NCBI GenBank assembly: GCA_965657545.1 | Contig: CBFHOG010000002.1 | Span: 62,001 to 126,000, forward strand | Direction: 5' to 3' | DNA: 64,000 nucleotides | Source: UBA7446 sp965657545 | GTDB lineage: Bacteria > Bacteroidota > Bacteroidia > Flavobacteriales > Flavobacteriaceae | In this document: positions 16,518 through 25,191 of the stretch, piece after piece | Numbering within the stretch: position 1 is the first letter of the stretch | Layout of the letters: every line of letters begins with the position of its first letter | Translations under genes and position numbers: made by a program | Notes under the pieces: generated by a model | What the model saw: the letters and a program-made list of their open reading frames with translations, nothing else | What the model was told of the DNA's origin: nothing | The model's database searches: none

Positions 16518-18220
16518 TACTTAATAGTTAGTGCAAAGTCAGTTACTTTTATGTTATCAATTACCTGATTTTCGGTACGCACTTGCGCATCGATATTATA
16601 AATAAATATGATATCTCCTCTAGAGGCGTTTTCTAAATAAGAGCGTATTACACGAGAATCTTTAATCCTGTTGGATTTAATGGGTATAGCTGCCCTACTA
16701 CCAACTTTAATGTTAAAACTTTTAACAGTAACATTAAGGTTATAATCAAAATCATCAGGGAACTTCGCTGCAATCGTTCCTGCTGGAACATACTCTCGAA
16801 TAATTTCACCGCTATTAAATTTACCTAATTTGCTGCCAAGATCTATGGAGCCCAAAGCAGCAGGAAGTGGCTTTATACGAAAATCTTGCCCAGGTGCATT
16901 AATGGTAGCACCATTGATTTCTCCAGAAACGAAGATACGCATACTTTTACCCACTTTATCTCCATCAGGAATTGCAAGAAACTTATTGCCTTTGCGTCTA
17001 ATTTTTCCATTTGTAGCACGAACACTGAGTTTGTTATTTGGAATACCAGGGATGGATATAGATAAATCGTTGGGCAACCCACGATACACCACTTTCATTT
17101 GATCAGCAGAAATAACGGCATCGTTTGGCTTGTCAATCACAGAAATCACTTGCGCAACATCAACAGATTGCTCCTCATTGTTACGCTCAAAAAATAATTT
17201 CCCTGTGAGTTTGTATGAACCCGGGGATGTAAACTTTTTATTGAGCTGTACTCCACCAGCAGCAATAGTAAAATCACGACCCAACGTCATAGAACGGTCG
17301 TTTATTGATAACTCGACACGACTTGGCTTAAAGTTTGAATCTTTTTTACCCATTACAACAGACGCATCTACCAACTCATTGGTGTAATAGGAAGATTTTG
17401 AAGACTCTAAAAGGGTTTGATATTTATTAAGCCCTCCTTCGTGGGAGTTAATTGTACTTAAAATATTTTCAAGAACTTTATTTTCTACAAAACGAATGTC
17501 CGATTGGATTTTTGTCAGCTTTGAAAGCGATGCAATAAGCGGAAAACCTTCAAAGTGGTAATTCAAATAAGGGATGTATTTACCGTCTCTGTTTAGTACT
17601 TCTTCAGAATAGGCAAAACGCTGATTTAAGTCCGATAGAAAAGCAAAATCAAAATCGGCATATTCCCCCTCAGGCAATGCCTCTGTTGGTGGGTCTTTCT
17701 CCAAATCGGCAGCAATAAATTCGTCTAAAACGGCTTGAATCTGTGACGGGAAAGATGAAAATCGGTCAACAAACTCTTGCCCATTTTCAGAATATTGATC
17801 TCCTGTAAAAAACAATTCATCCAAATACTGAGATTTGTCCATTGTTTGGAAATCAATGATGGAGTCTATTTCTCCTGTTTTTTTATCCTCGCGTGCTATT
17901 TTATAGCTCGTTTCACTGGTATTCATCAAACGTTGCTTAAGCGTATCTATATAATTGAAATACTCATCTGCGATAATTTGTATTTCAGGTGTACTTTGTG
18001 CAGCTATTCTATAGTATTCATTGTTAGCATTATTGCTAAACAAAGTATATTTTTCATTACTATCCGCTACCAAATCCTGCGTCGCTGCTGCAATATCACT
18101 ATTGATTAATCCCAAAGTGGCCAATACTTCCTTACTTATATTCAGCGCTAACATAGCGATGAATACCAAGTACATCATATTGATCATTTTTTGTCTAGAA
18201 TCTAACTTACCTCCAGCCAT
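16517..18220 (-). CDS. gldM: Gliding motility / T9SS motor protein GldM
   Basis: 567 residues, close to the usual 510-570 for GldM/PorM. It has one N-terminal membrane helix (about residues 12-30, MINMMYLVFIAMLALN), then a long periplasmic part. With GldL it forms the proton-motive-force-driven motor of the T9SS; the periplasmic part reaches GldK/GldN. The C-terminal half has the Ig-like segments expected for the D2-D4 domains. It lies directly after gldL (2-base gap) and overlaps gldN by one base, so the three are co-translated. Confidence 0.96.
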   Translation of the reverse strand: MAGGKLDSRQKMINMMYLVFIAMLALNISKEVLATLGLINSDIAAATQDLVADSNEKYTLFSNNANNEYYRIAAQSTPEIQIIADEYFNYIDTLKQRLMNTSETSYKIAREDKKTGEIDSIIDFQTMDKSQYLDELFFTGDQYSENGQEFVDRFSSFPSQIQAVLDEFIAADLEKDPPTEALPEGEYADFDFAFLSDLNQRFAYSEEVLNRDGKYIPYLNYHFEGFPLIASLSKLTKIQSDIRFVENKVLENILSTINSHEGGLNKYQTLLESSKSSYYTNELVDASVVMGKKDSNFKPSRVELSINDRSMTLGRDFTIAAGGVQLNKKFTSPGSYKLTGKLFFERNNEEQSVDVAQVISVIDKPNDAVISADQMKVVYRGLPNDLSISIPGIPNNKLSVRATNGKIRRKGNKFLAIPDGDKVGKSMRIFVSGEINGATINAPGQDFRIKPLPAALGSIDLGSKLGKFNSGEIIREYVPAGTIAAKFPDDFDYNLNVTVKSFNIKVGSRAAIPIKSNRIKDSRVIRSYLENASRGDIIFIYNIDAQVRTENQVIDNIKVTDFALTIK

Positions 18221-18222
18221 AA

Positions 18223-18837
18223 CTAGTTTTTCATTGCGCCTAAAATATCAGCATATTTAGCATTAAGACTTGCTATTGTTTGCTTTAAAGTAGCCAATTC
18301 AGCGTGTAAGGCATCCATGTTTTCAACCACTTGGCCATGCGCTTTAGGTTCTGTAGCAACTGCATCTTTTGTAGCGCTGTAAGCCGCAGCAAGCTGCTCT
18401 AATGCCTGATTTGTTTGCGCAACATTACTGTTTAAGCTAGACATGTTTTCGGGTAAATCAGCAGGAACCTCGAAAGAACCAGTTGCGCTAACCGCAGAAG
18501 ACAAATTAGTGCCTAAGGTTTCCAATTGAGAAGTTGCGTTTTGATAGGCTGCTTTTAATGCATTTGCCTCTAGAGATATATCTGTGAGGTCTGTTGCGTC
18601 TTCGGATACTGAGGCAGGTGCAACTTCACGAAGGGTAATATACCCTCTTAAACCTGCAATTAGAAAAATAACAGCTTCTGTAACTAGCCCAATGGTTAAC
18701 ATCGTGTTACCAGAAATAAATTCAGAGTTAAAATGAGTAATTTTCATCAATGCACCAATAATTACAACTGATGCCCCTACTCCGAACATAAGCTCTAAGA
18801 TGTTTTCTGGAATAGGAAATTTATTATTTTTTTTCAT
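18223..18837 (-). CDS. gldL: Gliding motility / T9SS motor protein GldL
   Basis: 204 residues with two N-terminal membrane helices (about 13-31 and 46-66) and a Ser/Ala/Glu-rich, probably coiled-coil C-terminal half. The second helix holds a buried Glu (residue 54, in GLVTEAVIF), matching the conserved acidic residue thought to carry protons in this stator-like protein. GldL surrounds the GldM helices in the inner membrane. Its start is 16 bases after the gldK stop. Confidence 0.95.
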   Translation of the reverse strand: MKKNNKFPIPENILELMFGVGASVVIIGALMKITHFNSEFISGNTMLTIGLVTEAVIFLIAGLRGYITLREVAPASVSEDATDLTDISLEANALKAAYQNATSQLETLGTNLSSAVSATGSFEVPADLPENMSSLNSNVAQTNQALEQLAAAYSATKDAVATEPKAHGQVVENMDALHAELATLKQTIASLNAKYADILGAMKN

Positions 18838-18853
18838 ATGTGTTTTAAATTAT

Positions 18854-20308
18854 TTATTGTTGTTGAACTTCATTTGAGCCTAAATAATCTCGTACTAGGC
18901 GAAAACCTATATAGCTTCTAGCGCTATCGGCATATTCATAGTCTCTGGATGCGACACGTAAATAATATGCTACATCTTTCCATGACCCGCCGCGTGTGAC
19001 TTTTTGGGAGTCATTAAAATTATTATAATTTGGATTAACAGTTGACATAAATTCATAGGTGTCTTTTGTATATGTAGAATTAGTCCATTCTGACACATTA
19101 CCGGACATATTATACAAACCATACTCATTTGGCTCATACGAATCCGCCTCAACAGTGTAGAGTGATAAATCGGCTGCATAGTCTCCGCGCTTTGGTTTAA
19201 AATTTGCCATAAAACAACCTCTGTCATCTGTCAAATAAGGTCCACCCCATGGATAAATTGCGGACTCTAAACCACCTCGGGCTGCATACTCCCACTCTAC
19301 TTCTGTAGGCAATCTAAACTTACCTGTAGTTGATTTACGCTTTTTTCTGCTTCGTAAATAATCATTTCTAATTTTTGTACGCCAATGTGCAAAGGCTCTA
19401 GCTTGGTGCCAATCAATCCCCACTACCGGATAATTGGCGTATGCTCGATGCCAAAAGTAATCGTTATGCATGGGCTCATTGTAACTGTAATCAAAATCTT
19501 TAATCCATACAGTGGTATCTGGATACACCTCACGGACTTCATAACGGGCAAAACTTGAACGTGCACTATCCGGGTTTGCAACAGCTTGTTTCATGTCAAC
19601 GCTTGCAAATCTATATTTAAAAAGTTTGGTGTTTAATGCGGGTTCTCCGTTAAACCATTCGCTTTCAGGCAAATAAATGGTTTCTTCAAAAACCCTAGCG
19701 TATTCTAAGTCTGGATAATCTTCACGCTCTTTTACAATATCAACATCTCTGTTTAACGGTAAGTGATGGTGATATTCTTCATCGGGTAAATCTTCAGTTT
19801 CATAATAATTCGAAACGTAATCTGAAAAGTTTTCTTCAAGATATTGCTGATATCCACTTTTATCTTCATCCCCATTGTCTTCCAAATCATCCATGTCATA
19901 AAGGGGTAAGTATGCTAAAATGGGATTTGTTTCAATTTCATCGTCTGTTGTTGGGAATTCAGAAACCGAAAAATATCCACCATTTAGTAAAGCTGCTTTA
20001 GCAAGTTCAGTTCTAATAATTGAGTCTTTGACCCATTCAACGAATTGCTGGTATTCAGCATTGGTTATTTCGGTCTCGTCCATCCAAAAAGAACGTAAAG
20101 TAACGGTGCGAGTTGTGTTATCGTTAGCTGCAATAATATCTTCATCAGAAGAACCCATGATAAACGAACCGCCTGGAATAAGTGACATGCCGTGAGGCTT
20201 AGTCTCGTAAAACTTCTTCTGTTTGACCCCAACTAGTTCGCCTTGATTTTGCTTACCACAACCTGAAATAAGGAGGGTGATAAGAAGAATAAGCAATATT
20301 TTATTCAT
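18854..20308 (-). CDS. gldK: Gliding motility / T9SS lipoprotein GldK
   Basis: 484 residues from ATG 20308. This start gives a lipoprotein signal (MNKILLILLITLLISGC, Cys17); a longer reading upstream would run into the previous gene and bury the signal. The body is a formylglycine-generating-enzyme-like (SUMF1) fold: SLIPGGSFIMGS, WMDETEITNAEY, LPTEVEWEYAARGG, NMSGNVSEWTN, TRGGSW, YIGFRLVRD. In GldK/PorK the fold is structural: it forms the periplasmic ring with GldN. An acidic insertion (about residues 115-185) interrupts the fold. First of gldKLMN; 58 bases separate it from the preceding gene, room for a promoter that I could not define. Confidence 0.95.
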   Translation of the reverse strand: MNKILLILLITLLISGCGKQNQGELVGVKQKKFYETKPHGMSLIPGGSFIMGSSDEDIIAANDNTTRTVTLRSFWMDETEITNAEYQQFVEWVKDSIIRTELAKAALLNGGYFSVSEFPTTDDEIETNPILAYLPLYDMDDLEDNGDEDKSGYQQYLEENFSDYVSNYYETEDLPDEEYHHHLPLNRDVDIVKEREDYPDLEYARVFEETIYLPESEWFNGEPALNTKLFKYRFASVDMKQAVANPDSARSSFARYEVREVYPDTTVWIKDFDYSYNEPMHNDYFWHRAYANYPVVGIDWHQARAFAHWRTKIRNDYLRSRKKRKSTTGKFRLPTEVEWEYAARGGLESAIYPWGGPYLTDDRGCFMANFKPKRGDYAADLSLYTVEADSYEPNEYGLYNMSGNVSEWTNSTYTKDTYEFMSTVNPNYNNFNDSQKVTRGGSWKDVAYYLRVASRDYEYADSARSYIGFRLVRDYLGSNEVQQQ

Positions 20309-20366
20309 GCAATTATTTAATTTGATTACTCTGATATTTAAAGTAACTTTTTCAAAAATATGGAAT

Positions 20367-21503
20367 TTAATGCATACTTCGATGAACTGATTTCCACCAA
20401 CGGCTGGGAATTTCACCCTTTTGCGCCATTCGGTAGTCCTTTTCAGCACATGGTAATAACGTAGTTTCTTCTTTATTATTATGTATTTTCCCTTTAGGAA
20501 CTTCTATCCACCAACGCTGACTTTTCTCACTGCGAAAAAAAATTAATGTTTCATTTTCTTGTGGTACAACAAATTTAGTACAAGGTTCATGGATGGAAAA
20601 AGGGTACTCATTTACTCTATAACAAAATCCTTCTAAAACATACCACACCATTTGGGCAAGCAATTGATCTGCTCTGGCTGTAGATGGCATATCAAACAAA
20701 CCCAACACGTTAAGTCGGTCACTAAGCCCTGCATAGCGCATCAAAGAGCAAATTTCTGTACCGTTAAAACCATTAGGATTTCCAGAACTAAAATCCAATT
20801 CATTTGCTTTAATGGCATTAAAATCCACAGATAATATATCCGTGTCACGTAAAATAGGTTCAGATTCGTGAATATCTGCAGTAATTTCCCCTATTCTGTA
20901 TGCATCAAAAAATAGTTTTTGCATCAGGTCTAATTCTTCTTGAGACACGTAGTAACTCTGATACCCCAAATTAGTAAACTGCTTTAAATTATTGGGTTTT
21001 TCTGTAATTATTTTTGACATATAACTATCATCCGAGACCAAAACGCCAGGTCCTCCAAAATCAAAGCGCGAATCTATTGAAGTCAGGTTAACAAACGAAT
21101 TCATCTTACTGAGTCCACGAAATAACCCTAGTGTATTTTCTTGTTCTCCACCAACAACTATGGTAAGTATATTACGTTGATGCATCTCTTGCACCAAAGT
21201 TTGTAAGGCAAAAAGTGTGTCTTTTGGGCTTTCGCCAGCTCTGAGCACACCCAAATCGGCACAAATAAAATCCCAATTTCCAGAGAATAATTGATAAAAA
21301 TGTTTTCTAAATCTAAAGTGAATAGATTCGCCCTTACTTAATCGTGGTTCTAGGGTCACGATAGCAATTTTAATATCTTTTATTTCAGGAAAACCATCTT
21401 GCTTCGTGTGGATTCGTAAATTTCTCCCTAAGACTTGCTCTGGGAGCATTACATTATGCGCAAGTAATTTATCTTCAACCGGGCTTAAAAATTCAAAATC
21501 CAC
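20367..21503 (-). CDS. Arginase/formimidoylglutamase-fold protein with lost metal ligands
   Basis: 378 residues, arginase-agmatinase-formiminoglutamase superfamily by layout. The start is a GTG directly abutting the topA stop (TAAGTG on the minus strand), giving MDFEFLSPVEDKLLAHN. The metal-binding motifs are degraded. The canonical GGDHS is VGGEQEN (His lost), DAHxD is DSRFD (His to Arg), and SxDxD is SVDFNAI (second Asp to Asn). Three of the six usual Mn ligands are missing, so ureohydrolase activity is unlikely. From memory, the order topA - this gene - gldKLMN recurs in Flavobacteriia, which suggests a retained, perhaps non-enzymatic role. Databases probably call it formimidoylglutamase. 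Confidence 0.85.
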   Translation of the reverse strand: MDFEFLSPVEDKLLAHNVMLPEQVLGRNLRIHTKQDGFPEIKDIKIAIVTLEPRLSKGESIHFRFRKHFYQLFSGNWDFICADLGVLRAGESPKDTLFALQTLVQEMHQRNILTIVVGGEQENTLGLFRGLSKMNSFVNLTSIDSRFDFGGPGVLVSDDSYMSKIITEKPNNLKQFTNLGYQSYYVSQEELDLMQKLFFDAYRIGEITADIHESEPILRDTDILSVDFNAIKANELDFSSGNPNGFNGTEICSLMRYAGLSDRLNVLGLFDMPSTARADQLLAQMVWYVLEGFCYRVNEYPFSIHEPCTKFVVPQENETLIFFRSEKSQRWWIEVPKGKIHNNKEETTLLPCAEKDYRMAQKGEIPSRWWKSVHRSMH

Positions 21504-23975
21504 TTACTTCTTTTTGGCGCGTTTTTTCTTTGGCTTTTTCTTTTCTAGAAGTGCCATAGCTTGAGTGAGTGTCATTTTAGACACATCAACATCTTTTGAA
21601 AGCTCCACTTTTAGTTTGCCTTTAATCAGATTATGTCTGCACCAGCGCGCTTTTTCGATACGCACACCTTCGTCTTCCCAGTTTTTTACAATACGTTCGG
21701 CTTCCTTTTTCTTTTTATCTTCAATTAACGTTGCAATATCAGCCTCCGTCAAGGCATCATAATCATATTTTTTGGACACATTGATAAACCACCCATTCCA
21801 TTTAATAAAAGGACCAAATCGGCCTACTCCTTTGGTTACCGGCAACTCCTCGTAAGTAGCAATGGGTGCGTCTGCAAGGCGTTTTTCCTCTATAAGCGCT
21901 ATGGCTTCGTCTAGCGAAGTGGTCAACGGGTTTTTACCTTTAGGCAGTGAAATAAACGATTTTCCGTGACGTACATAAGGCCCATAACGGCCATTATTAA
22001 CCTCTACCGCTTCTGCATCATACTCGCCCAACTGCATGGGAAGTTTAAATAAATCTAAGGCCTCTTCAAAAGTAATTTTCGCCAATTGCTGATCGGGATG
22101 AAGGCTGGCAAAAAGCGGCTTTTCTTCATCATCTACTGTTCCAATTTGCGCCATGGCACCAAACTTCCCTAAGCGCACACTTAGTTGACGCCCCGATTTT
22201 GGATCTACACCCAAAACGCGTTCACCAATTTCGCGTTGTGCATTCTCGCGAACGTCCTCAACAACAGGGTGGAAATCGCTGTAAAACGATTTCATCATGC
22301 CTTTCCAATCCTCTTTGCCAAGTGCAATTGAATCAAAATCTTGCTCTACTTTAGCAGTAAAATTGTAATTAACCACCTGAGAGAAGTTTGCAACCAAAAA
22401 GTCGTTTACAAGTCTTCCTACGTCTGTTGGAACAAGCTTTCCTTTTTCAGACCCTACACGCTCAGTCAGTATTTGTTTTTTGAGATTGTTTGCTGCAAGA
22501 ACCAATTGTGTATAGTTGCGTTCCGTACCTTCAACTGTGCCTTTTTCAACATATTTCCTGTTAATGATGGTAGTAATGGTAGGCGCATATGTTGACGGTC
22601 TTCCAATACCCAATTCCTCTAATCTTTTCACCAAAGAAGCTTCAGTGTATCGAGCAGGTGGTCGGCTAAAGCGCTCGGTTGCTGTTAAGGTTTTGGCATT
22701 TAATGCATCGCCTTGCATCATTTTTGGAAGTAAGCCTTCTGCCGCTTCTTCTTCTTCGTCTTTACCTTCCAAATACACCTTTAAAAAGCCTTCAAACGTA
22801 ATCACTTCTCCACGAGCTGTAAACAAAACATCGTGTTTATTTGCACTAATTTGCGCCGTAGTACGTTCCAATTTGGCATCACTCATTTGCGACGAAATGG
22901 TTCGCTTCCAAATAAGCTCATACAATCGCTGCTCATCAGATGCGGCATCAACACGCATTTTACCCAAATTTGTGGGGCGAATGGCTTCATGTGCCTCTTG
23001 CGCTCCTTTATTTTTGGTTTTGTAAACACGGGTTTGGGCGTAATCTGCTCCGTATGATTTGGTAATAACTTCTTTTGCTTCGTTAAGCGCTTGCTTGGAT
23101 AAGTTCACACTATCGGTTCGCATGTAGGTAATGTGGCCTGCTTCATATAAACGTTGTGCGTTTGACATGGTTCTGCTCACAGAAAATCCTAACTTTCTAG
23201 AAGCCTCTTGTTGCAAAGTAGAGGTTGTGAAAGGAGCTGTCGGAGATTTTTTTGCCGGCTTTTTTTCAAGAGAAGAAACTGTATAGACAGCGTCAATATT
23301 ATTATTTAAAAATGCTTGAGCCGCTTCTACGTTATCAAATGTTTTGGTAGTAGTGGCCTTAACGGACTTCCCATCTTTGGTTGTAAATTCTGCTTGTACT
23401 TTAAAGGTAGCTACAGGCGTAAAAGCCTCGATTTCGCGTTCGCGTTCTACCAAAATTCTCACAGAAACCGACTGTACTCTACCAGCAGATAATCCACCTT
23501 TTACCTTGCGCCACAAGATGGGTGATAATTCATAGCCAACCAGCCTATCCAAAACCCGGCGCGCTTGTTGTGCGTCAACCAAATGTTGATTTATTGTACG
23601 TGGGTGCTCAATGGCGTGTTGTATGGCATTCTTTGTGATTTCGTGAAAAACAATACGTTTGGTGTTACTACGATCCAAATCCAACTGCTCTGCCAAATGC
23701 CAAGCAATAGCTTCTCCCTCTCGATCTTCATCACTTGCTAGCCATACCACCTCCGCTTTCTTTGCAAGTGATTTAAGCTCTCTAACCACTTTTTTCTTGT
23801 CGTCGGTAACTATGTAGTTTGGACTAAAATCGCCTTCAACATCAACACCGAGCTCTTTGGCTGGAAGGTCTGAAATATGACCGTAGCTTGAAACTACTTT
23901 GAATTTTTCTCCCAAAAACTTCTCAATAGTTTTGGCTTTTGCAGGAGACTCTACGATGACTAAGTTCTTGGACAT
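21504..23975 (-). CDS. topA: DNA topoisomerase I (type IA)
   Basis: 823 residues from ATG 23975 (MSKNLVIVESPAKAKTIEKF); a longer reading adds 20 unrelated residues. The TOPRIM domain is N-terminal with DEDREGEAIAWHL, and the catalytic Tyr lies in GHITYMRTDS. The C-terminus has Topo I repeat segments (VNNGRYGPYVRHGKSF and GVGRFGPFIKWNGWF) rather than four-Cys zinc fingers, then a Lys-rich tail (KKKPKKKRAKKK). The enzyme relaxes negatively supercoiled DNA. A TAnnTTTG box lies upstream at 23993-24000. Confidence 0.97.
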   Translation of the reverse strand: MSKNLVIVESPAKAKTIEKFLGEKFKVVSSYGHISDLPAKELGVDVEGDFSPNYIVTDDKKKVVRELKSLAKKAEVVWLASDEDREGEAIAWHLAEQLDLDRSNTKRIVFHEITKNAIQHAIEHPRTINQHLVDAQQARRVLDRLVGYELSPILWRKVKGGLSAGRVQSVSVRILVEREREIEAFTPVATFKVQAEFTTKDGKSVKATTTKTFDNVEAAQAFLNNNIDAVYTVSSLEKKPAKKSPTAPFTTSTLQQEASRKLGFSVSRTMSNAQRLYEAGHITYMRTDSVNLSKQALNEAKEVITKSYGADYAQTRVYKTKNKGAQEAHEAIRPTNLGKMRVDAASDEQRLYELIWKRTISSQMSDAKLERTTAQISANKHDVLFTARGEVITFEGFLKVYLEGKDEEEEAAEGLLPKMMQGDALNAKTLTATERFSRPPARYTEASLVKRLEELGIGRPSTYAPTITTIINRKYVEKGTVEGTERNYTQLVLAANNLKKQILTERVGSEKGKLVPTDVGRLVNDFLVANFSQVVNYNFTAKVEQDFDSIALGKEDWKGMMKSFYSDFHPVVEDVRENAQREIGERVLGVDPKSGRQLSVRLGKFGAMAQIGTVDDEEKPLFASLHPDQQLAKITFEEALDLFKLPMQLGEYDAEAVEVNNGRYGPYVRHGKSFISLPKGKNPLTTSLDEAIALIEEKRLADAPIATYEELPVTKGVGRFGPFIKWNGWFINVSKKYDYDALTEADIATLIEDKKKKEAERIVKNWEDEGVRIEKARWCRHNLIKGKLKVELSKDVDVSKMTLTQAMALLEKKKPKKKRAKKK

Positions 23976-23992
23976 TGATGCGATTTTCGGAA

Positions 23993-24000
23993 CAAAAGTA
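23993..24000 (-). promoter_or_regulatory. Putative -7 promoter element of topA (TACTTTTG)
   Basis: The minus strand reads TACTTTTG, an exact match to the Bacteroidota TAnnTTTG -7 box, 17 bases before the topA ATG. No clear -33 TTTG was found at the usual distance. Confidence 0.5.
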
Positions 24001-24125
24001 GAAGAATTTATGGTTAGTAAAAATTGTACCCCCATTAAATTGTTGTAATTCGATCAAAAAATATACAAGTATCACACGTAAATTTCAATACCAATTTAAT
24101 CTGATTTTAATCCAATTAGTGTTTA

Positions 24126-24133
24126 TATATTTG
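24126..24133 (+). promoter_or_regulatory. Putative -7 promoter element of the YeeE/YedE pair (TATATTTG)
   Basis: TATATTTG matches TAnnTTTG and lies 18 bases before the ATG at 24152. It is divergent from the topA box, so the roughly 175-base gap carries two back-to-back promoters. Confidence 0.5.
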
Positions 24134-24151
24134 GACAAAATATTTTTTATC

Positions 24152-24709
24152 ATGAATTTTATTACTGAACCTTGGCCGTGGTATATTGGCGGTCCTGCTA
24201 TTGCAGTGGTTTTATTTTTACTGCTTTTTTCCGAAAAACAATTTGGTATGTCTTCCAACTTGCGAACGCTGTGCGCTATGGCTGGAGCAGGTAAAAAGAC
24301 CGCTTTCTTTAATTTCGAATGGCGGCAATACCGCTGGAATTTGGTTGTTGCTATTGGTGCCGCTGTGGGTGGTTTTATTGCCACTACCTATATGTCGGAC
24401 GGAAGCGTTGGGGAAATCCATCAAGATGTGATCTTACAATTAGATGCGATGGGTGTTCGTGGTGCAGGGAGGGACTTTATGCCCGAAACTTTTTTTAATG
24501 CAGATGCTTTTTCCAATCCAAAAACGCTTGCTTTGCTAGCCCTAGGTGGGTTTTTAGTTGGATTCGGAACACGATATGCCGGAGGTTGTACTTCTGGCCA
24601 TGCCATTTCTGGACTTAGCAATTTACAATTACAATCTTTAATTGCCGTCATTGGATTTTTTATTGGTGGCTTACTTATGAATCACTTTTTATTACCTTAT
24701 TTATTATGA
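24152..24709 (+). CDS. YeeE/YedE family membrane protein, first half (sulfur-compound transport)
   Basis: 185 residues from ATG 24152; a GTG reading 33 bases upstream overlaps the promoter box and is not preferred. It has about four membrane helices and the conserved motif RYAGGCTSGHAISG, whose Cys is the thiosulfate/sulfur-relay residue in the YeeE/YedE (sulf_transp) family. The protein is a half-size unit: the second half is the next gene, overlapping by 4 bases. Uptake of thiosulfate or another reduced sulfur compound is inferred. Confidence 0.88.
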   Translation: MNFITEPWPWYIGGPAIAVVLFLLLFSEKQFGMSSNLRTLCAMAGAGKKTAFFNFEWRQYRWNLVVAIGAAVGGFIATTYMSDGSVGEIHQDVILQLDAMGVRGAGRDFMPETFFNADAFSNPKTLALLALGGFLVGFGTRYAGGCTSGHAISGLSNLQLQSLIAVIGFFIGGLLMNHFLLPYLL

Positions 24710-25122
24710 AACGTATAATGCTTTATTTTTCAATCGGTATTCTTTTTGGAATTACAATGATTAAATCCGAAGCTGCGTCTTGGTTTCGCATCTACGAAAT
24801 GTTCCAATTTAAATCCTTCCATATGTACGGTATTATTGGGGCTGCGGTTGTCTTGGGAGTAATTATCACGCAATCTATTAAGCGCTTTAAACTTCGTTCC
24901 TTTTTTGGTGAAGAAATCCATATTCCTAATAAAACAAAATTGGTAAAAGCACCGCTATTTGGAGGCGTTATTTTTGGACTTGGCTGGGCGCTTACAGGTG
25001 CTTGTCCGGGGCCTATTTATGTACTTATTGGTGCGGGCTATTTTCCGCTAGTTGTTGTGTTGGCATCCGCACTATTAGGAACATATTGCTACGGCGTATT
25101 AAGACCTAAGTTGCCACACTAG
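24706..25122 (+). CDS. YeeE/YedE family membrane protein, second half
   Basis: 138 residues with about four membrane helices and the partner motif FGLGWALTGACPGPIYVLIG, again with one conserved Cys. In many bacteria the two halves are one polypeptide; here they are two overlapping genes, presumably forming a heterodimer. The end is followed within 70 bases by miaB. Confidence 0.88.
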   Translation: MKRIMLYFSIGILFGITMIKSEAASWFRIYEMFQFKSFHMYGIIGAAVVLGVIITQSIKRFKLRSFFGEEIHIPNKTKLVKAPLFGGVIFGLGWALTGACPGPIYVLIGAGYFPLVVVLASALLGTYCYGVLRPKLPH

Positions 25123-25136
25123 GAAAAATGAATACA

Positions 25137-25149
25137 TGACAAAATGTCA
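25137..25149. promoter_or_regulatory. TGACA-AAA-TGTCA palindrome upstream of miaB
   Basis: A perfect 5+3+5 inverted repeat, 43 bases before the miaB ATG, of the size of a dimeric regulator site. A half-site (CTGTCAG, 29386-29392) occurs in the groES leader upstream of the -24/-12 promoter. Function not shown; an operator for the sigma-54 activator encoded in this operon is a hypothesis. Confidence 0.45.
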
Positions 25150-25191
25150 ATTCCATTGATATTTTGTACTTTTACGGGCCAATAGAAAAGG

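Noticed and set aside
20309..20449. N-terminal extension of GldK
   Set aside because: It overlaps the preceding gene and would bury the lipoprotein signal at ATG 20308.
25160..25185. Sigma-54 promoter before miaB
   Set aside because: The TTGATATTTTGTAC stretch lacks the GG and GC dinucleotides at the needed spacing; it looks more like a weak TAnnTTTG box (TACTTTTA).
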